From Paenibacillus sp. Root444D2 (lineage in GTDB: Bacteria; Bacillota; Bacilli; Paenibacillales; NBRC-103111): DNA of 64,000 nt. Each line of letters opens with the position of its first letter. Position 1 is the first letter of the stretch. The notes below the pieces were generated by a model. That model was not told the origin of the DNA. It saw only the letters and a list, made by a program, of their open reading frames with translations, and searched no databases. Positions 60,666 through 64,000 of the stretch are shown here, one piece after another. Position numbers and translations under genes: made by a program. The DNA lies in NCBI RefSeq assembly GCF_001426375.1, contig NZ_LMEO01000002.1:142986-206985 (forward strand), written 5' to 3'.

Positions 60666-60741
60666 GAGTTTTGCTTTAGCAAAACTGGCATCGTGAGATT
60701 AACCTTGAGTTTTGCTTCAGCAGAACTAGCATCGTAAGCAT
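60666..60741 (-). repeat. Leader hairpin element, two copies before spmA
   Basis: Copies at 60666-60698 and 60707-60741 have stems AGTTTTGCT/AGCAAAACT and AGTTTTGCT/AGCAGAACT, followed by GCATCGTGAGA and GCATCGTAAGCAT. The first copy ends four bases before the GGAGG of spmA. Confidence 0.88.
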
Positions 60742-60750
60742 AAGCTTAAT

Positions 60751-61944
60751 CTAATCAGCCCATTGTGGTTCCGAGACTGTAAACAGGCTCTGTATTAATA
60801 ATCTACAAATATATCCGTAGTGTGAAAGCCATGTATCTTGATACGCATTACTTTCTTTAAAGGAGAAAGTGGACTGACTGGTCGCTTGCAGTAATGGACT
60901 TGTTGAATCATAGATGGGTACGGTTTGAATTAATTTCTGGTTGAGTGAAAATTGCAGCGTCCCTCGTTCTGCTAACCGGTATTCCATAGAAGCTGGATCG
61001 ACTAGTGCCACTTTGCGAGTCAATTGTGCAGCTTCACCTTCAGCTAATGGATAAAAGAACGTCCTCCCCGCAACCCAAGGAGTGCCCTCAACGGCATCGC
61101 CCTTCTTGACAATCGTTTGTAACGGATAATATTTAAAACCATATTGAAGTAACCGAGCATGATCCCCCCAATCATCCGGATCATTAAGCGTAACAACGGC
61201 AAGATGCTGGCCGTCTCTTGTGGCTGATGAGACCAAGCAGCGCTTGGCAAGCTTCGTATAACCTGTTTTCACACCGTCAGCGCCTTCAAAGAGAGACAGC
61301 ATCTTATTCTTATTAAGCCATGAGTAGTCCCAGGCTTCATTTGGGTTCGGTACTTTCTTGATTTTCGTGGAAACAATGTCTTGAAATACGGGATTTTTTA
61401 GCGCATAAGCCGTCAGCTTAGCCATATCGTTCGGACTGGAGCGATGACCTTCTCCCTCATCGAGGCCCGAGGGATTGGTGAAATGCGAGTGTTCCATACC
61501 GAGCATCTTGGCCTTCTCATTCATCAAATAGACGAAGCCTTCCACACTTCCTCCAATATGCTCGGCGATTGCGGTTGCTGCATCATTTCCGGAGCGCATC
61601 ATAAGACCATACAGCATGTCGTGCAGACGCATTTCTTCGCCAAGCTTTAGATAAATGGAAGAACCTTCTTTGCCGAACGCATTTTTACTAACCTTGACTT
61701 TATCCGTCAATTTGCCTTGTTCAATCGCAATGATTGCTGTCATAATTTTGGTCAAGCTGGCTATTCGCATAGGCGTGTCCCCTTTTTCACTATAGAGGAT
61801 ACGGCCTGACTCCACATCAATAAGGGAAGCACCCACTGCATTCGTATGGATGCCAGGCGGTGCTGCCTCCACTTGTCCAAATGGCGCCAAAAGTAAACTA
61901 ATGATCGCGCCCCATAATAGGATAAACCTGACTCTTATCTTCAT
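60751..61944 (-). CDS. dacB: D-alanyl-D-alanine carboxypeptidase DacB
   Basis: DacB trims peptidoglycan peptides and in Bacillus adjusts spore cortex cross-linking. The ~397-residue protein has a signal peptide and the penicillin-binding catalytic motifs SLTK (~residue 65), SGN (~120) and KTG (~225), with a C-terminal beta domain. AGGGGG fits the ATG at 61944. A sigma-E-like promoter lies ~60 bp upstream, consistent with its sporulation role. Confidence 0.95.
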   Translation of the reverse strand: MKIRVRFILLWGAIISLLLAPFGQVEAAPPGIHTNAVGASLIDVESGRILYSEKGDTPMRIASLTKIMTAIIAIEQGKLTDKVKVSKNAFGKEGSSIYLKLGEEMRLHDMLYGLMMRSGNDAATAIAEHIGGSVEGFVYLMNEKAKMLGMEHSHFTNPSGLDEGEGHRSSPNDMAKLTAYALKNPVFQDIVSTKIKKVPNPNEAWDYSWLNKNKMLSLFEGADGVKTGYTKLAKRCLVSSATRDGQHLAVVTLNDPDDWGDHARLLQYGFKYYPLQTIVKKGDAVEGTPWVAGRTFFYPLAEGEAAQLTRKVALVDPASMEYRLAERGTLQFSLNQKLIQTVPIYDSTSPLLQATSQSTFSFKESNAYQDTWLSHYGYICRLLIQSLFTVSEPQWAD

Positions 61945-62002
61945 CGTTTTCCCCCTACACAAAAGAACTTGTACCTTATTTGACTAGACAAAACTTTGTA
62001 CA

Positions 62003-62030
62003 AGTATATGCTTATGGAATGGGGATATGT
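62003..62030 (-). promoter_or_regulatory. Sigma-E-like promoter of dacB
   Basis: The minus strand has ACATATC (62030-62024), a 13-bp spacer and CATATACT (62010-62003). An ACTTGTAC/GTACAAGT inverted repeat lies in the leader. The match to sigma-E is reasonable but not perfect. Confidence 0.5.
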
Positions 62031-62043
62031 CCAAGTCTTCTTA

Positions 62044-62072
62044 TTTACAAAACAGAAATCAGTCCGTATAAT
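62044..62072 (+). promoter_or_regulatory. Promoter of the permease gene
   Basis: TTTACA (62044-62049) and TATAAT (62067-62072) are 17 bp apart. An inverted repeat TCCGTAT/ATACGGA surrounds the -10 element and start. Confidence 0.75.
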
Positions 62073-62103
62073 GAGAAATAATTCAATACGGAGATCACCG
62101 GAG

Positions 62104-62129
62104 GAGCCTGTCACAGCAGGCTTCTTTTT
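62104..62129 (+). terminator. Terminator in the permease leader
   Basis: GAGCCTG/CAGGCTT stem (62104-62123) with a six-base loop is followed by T-rich sequence. It stands between the promoter and the permease start, so it must be overcome for expression. Confidence 0.65.
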
Positions 62130-62180
62130 GCGTTTTTTGGGGTTCTCCTGGAATATGGACATACTTAAACTTACAAAGTC

Positions 62181-62199
62181 AGTCAAGCTAAAGCTTACT
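62181..62199 (+). repeat. Leader hairpin element, permease copy (degenerate)
   Basis: AGTCAAGC/GCTTACT pairs with one bulged base around a TAAA loop and lies five bases before the GAGGAGG of the permease gene. It is the only plus-strand copy and lacks the GCATCGTAAGCAT-type tail. Confidence 0.55.
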
Positions 62200-62213
62200 G
62201 CGAGGAGGAAAAT

Positions 62214-63509
62214 ATGCTAACTTGGATTGCCTTGATTATTTTTATTGTGACTTATGCGCTCATTATTTCTGAGAAAGTGAATCGCGCGGTCATTGCCTTA
62301 CTTGGCGCTGTGATCATGGTATTTGCTGGTATCCTAGATGTGCACAAAGTGTTTCAACAGTATATTGAATGGGAGACCATCACTCTTCTTATTGGCATGA
62401 TGATTCTCGTAGGAATTACGAATCAAACGGGTGTATTTCAATTCATCGCCATCCGCGCCGCGAAAGCTGTGAAGGGGGATCCCTTGCGAATTTTACTTGT
62501 GCTTTCTGTATTAACAGCAGTTGGCTCAGCCCTCTTAGATAACGTAACAACGGTTTTATTGGTCGTGCCTATCACAATTGCGATTACTCGGATACTAGAA
62601 ATTAACCCCACCCCTTTCTTAATGTCTGAAATCATAGCTTCCAATATAGGAGGTACAGCTACACTCATTGGTGATCCTCCCAACATAATGATTGGATCTG
62701 CTAACCCGCATTTAACCTTTAATGCCTTTCTGCTCAATTTAGCGCCTATTACGATCCTTATTTTCGTTGTTTCCCTATTCATGCTGTATATGATGTATAG
62801 AAAGCAATTGAGGCCAAATCCTGCACTGCAAACTAAACTCTTAGAGCTGAATGAGCGCGAATATATCAAGGATAAGCTGCTCATGAAAAAATCTTTACTT
62901 ATTTTATCACTGACTATTATCGGATTTATGCTTCATGCGATTATTCATGTTGATGCTGCAGTTATCGCTATAACGGGTGCTATTTTGCTCATGCTTTTCG
63001 GTCTCAAGGAACACGATGTGGAACAAGCTTTTGATTCTATTGAATGGGTAACGATTTTCTTTTTTGCAGGTCTTTTTAGCTTAGTGGGAGGTTTACAAGA
63101 GGTTGGATTAATTAAAGCTCTAGCCATGAAAGCTCTAGCTGTGACGGAAGGAGACATCACTACCGCTTCCTTATTAATTCTCTGGGGTTCTGGTATTGCA
63201 TCCGCAACAATTGATAATATTCCATTCGTTGCTACGATGATCCCCTTAATTAAAGATATGGCTGAGGGGCTTGGACTTGCCGTTGATTCGGAGCCTATCA
63301 ATATCCTATGGTGGTCGCTTGCTTTAGGGGCTTGTTTAGGAGGAAATGGCACAATTATCGGCGCTTCGGCCAATGTTATTGTTGCCGGACTCGCTGCCAA
63401 AGAAGGCAAGGGTTTCAGTTATATAGAATTTCTGAAGGTGGGTGCCCCTATAACCCTTGTGTCTCTGGCGTTGGCGCATGTTTATGTATATCTTCGTTAT
63501 CTACTTTAG
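62214..63509 (+). CDS. ArsB/NhaD/SLC13-superfamily ion permease
   Basis: The 431-residue polytopic protein has 10-12 hydrophobic segments and the two inverted-repeat helical hairpins of the ion-transporter superfamily: IASNIGGTATLIGDPPNIMI in the first half and SATIDNIPFVATMIPL with LGGNGTIIGASANVIVAG in the second. Such proteins move sodium with dicarboxylates, citrate or arsenite; the substrate is not readable. GAGGAGG precedes the ATG. A leader terminator and a degenerate hairpin suggest regulation of its expression. Confidence 0.85.
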   Translation: MLTWIALIIFIVTYALIISEKVNRAVIALLGAVIMVFAGILDVHKVFQQYIEWETITLLIGMMILVGITNQTGVFQFIAIRAAKAVKGDPLRILLVLSVLTAVGSALLDNVTTVLLVVPITIAITRILEINPTPFLMSEIIASNIGGTATLIGDPPNIMIGSANPHLTFNAFLLNLAPITILIFVVSLFMLYMMYRKQLRPNPALQTKLLELNEREYIKDKLLMKKSLLILSLTIIGFMLHAIIHVDAAVIAITGAILLMLFGLKEHDVEQAFDSIEWVTIFFFAGLFSLVGGLQEVGLIKALAMKALAVTEGDITTASLLILWGSGIASATIDNIPFVATMIPLIKDMAEGLGLAVDSEPINILWWSLALGACLGGNGTIIGASANVIVAGLAAKEGKGFSYIEFLKVGAPITLVSLALAHVYVYLRYLL

Positions 63510-63972
63510 GGAATATGCATTTGTCAAGAAAGTCGACATAAAAGTCGGTTTCCGAGCAGCGACTATTACATGTAAATGAGCAGCTGTCGTTACCAATGTA
63601 GTATTTTCTGCAACAATCACACTCCCAAATGCTACCCAATTTCCTTCTATATTAAGTTGTCTTAAATCGGAGTCTTTTCTATGCTCACTTGATGTTGCCA
63701 GATGTATGGAACCATATTCGCGGTTGAATGATGTTGTAAAAAGTGCAACAATTTCTCCCTAAATCTCGCCTTTCCCCCTTCGTTGTTGCATAATGTACAA
63801 CAATTTGGTCCTATATAGGCCATTTCGTAACAAATGGGTTCAAAATGTTGTACAAACTGCAACTTTAAGTTGCGAAATAGCCCTTTGGCTTGTGGATTCT
63901 ATAAAGCCCCCTAATTAAGTTGGACACTTTTAGGCTAAGAAAATACAATGAAATTAGCCGGAGGTTGTTCGT
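63510..63972. other. Intergenic region with inverted repeats and a transposon edge
   Basis: The first ~200 bp hold no supported gene. Open frames at 63448-63639 and 63662-63862 lack ribosome-binding sites and family signatures. Three 19-bp pseudo-palindromes and an insertion-sequence edge occupy the second half. Confidence 0.5.
63732..63864. repeat. Three 19-bp inverted repeats TGTTGYA-N5-TRCAACA
   Basis: Copies lie at 63732-63750 (TGTTGTA-N5-TGCAACA), 63784-63802 (TGTTGCA-N5-TACAACA) and 63846-63864 (TGTTGTA-N5-TGCAACT). The halves mix GYA and TRC so that pairing is kept in the DNA. They may be operator sites or parts of a miniature repeat next to the insertion sequence. Confidence 0.75.
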
Positions 63973-64000
63973 ATGAGGGTAAAGCATAGCAAGTTTGACG
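63925..64000 (+). mobile_element. Left end of a putative IS element, cut by the window edge
   Basis: The stretch beginning TTGGACACTTTTAGGC just before 63940 resembles the terminal inverted repeat of several IS families, and a ribosome-binding site GGAGG plus ATG at 63973 follows at the usual distance. The right end is outside the window, so identity is not proven. Confidence 0.45.
63973..64000 (+). CDS. Start of a putative transposase (partial)
   Basis: Nine codons are visible, MRVKHSKFD, with GGAGG eight bases before the ATG. The basic N-terminus and its placement just inside a terminal-repeat-like sequence suggest a transposase or IS-encoded OrfA. The rest is outside the window. Confidence 0.45.

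Noticed and set aside
63448..63862. Two minus-strand open frames in the terminal intergenic region
   Set aside because: Neither has a ribosome-binding site or recognisable domain; part of the second is built from the 19-bp repeats.
1..64000. CRISPR arrays, rRNA genes and prophage clusters
   Set aside because: No regularly spaced identical repeats, no rRNA-like sequence and no phage structural or integrase genes were seen.

Overview
The window is a chromosomal segment of a spore-forming, low-to-medium G+C Firmicute, most likely Paenibacillus or a close relative. Evidence for this is strong GGAGG-type ribosome-binding sites with many GTG/TTG starts, sporulation genes (spoIVA, spoVIF, spmA/spmB, dacB, the YIEGIA pair, ypeB), and gene order that follows the Bacillus subtilis aro-trp-hep-hbs-spoIVA-gpsA-der-cmk-ypeB and dacB-spm-rluB-res blocks. 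Almost every gene lies on the minus strand. Futalosine-pathway menaquinone genes (mqnA, ubiX and ubiA types) sit inside the classical hepS-menG-hepT block, which B. subtilis lacks. The species is inferred from content only.

Layout. 1-2603: edge of an unrecognised protein, a histidine phosphatase, and an ECF sigma/anti-sigma pair. 2604-3021: intergenic region with a near-perfect sigma-A promoter that appears to make a ~74-nt small RNA. 3022-3891: secreted polysaccharide deacetylase. 4063-15368: aromatic amino acid supraoperon aroC-aroB-aroH-trpEDCFBA-hisC-tyrA, with a TRAP-regulated attenuator before trpE. 15595-23408: a 54-residue HTH-like protein, cheR, ndk, hepT, mqnA, ubiX, mqnP, menG, hepS, an unknown exported protein and mtrB, which encodes the TRAP regulator of the trp leader. 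23487-30811: PAP2 protein, tRNA-Pro(GGG), hbs, spoIVA, YphF-like lipoprotein, two ferredoxins flanking a nucleotidyltransferase-fold protein, yphE, spoVIF and gpsA. 30938-41497: plsY, der, the YIEGIA pair, yphA, fni, S1 protein, plsC, cmk, ypfB, PilZ protein and ypeB. 41567-50181: prsW, a Toprim-helicase fusion, mecA, several envelope proteins, a second deacetylase, a CAP/stalk protein, a CPBP protease and a rhodanese. 50410-52309: serine T-box and serA. 52449-58571: resE-resD-resC-resB-resA. 58656-61944: rluB, spmB, spmA and dacB. 62214-63509: an ion permease. The last ~460 bp hold three 19-bp inverted repeats and what looks like the left end of an insertion sequence.

How it works together. 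aroC/B/H and trpEDCFBA carry carbon from DAHP to tryptophan; tyrA and hisC finish tyrosine and phenylalanine (and histidine). TRAP, encoded ~11 kb away, should bind the 12 NAG triplets at the 5' end of the trp mRNA and switch on a UUCG-capped terminator. Chorismate also feeds MqnA, while HepS/HepT supply the side chain, MqnP-type prenyltransferase attaches it and MenG methylates it. The res operon then serves cytochrome c maturation and redox sensing in the same respiratory chain.

Most unusual signal. At least ten copies of a hairpin element recur at seven loci. Its stem sequence differs between copies but stays base-paired, it is preceded in gene orientation by ATGCTTACGATGC-like sequence, and in each case the leader-proximal hairpin lies only a few bases upstream of a Shine-Dalgarno sequence. 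Other items worth attention are the small RNA candidate, the degenerate Toprim-helicase protein, the rhodanese without a standard start codon, G+C-rich patches inside aroB and resE, and the terminator in the permease leader.
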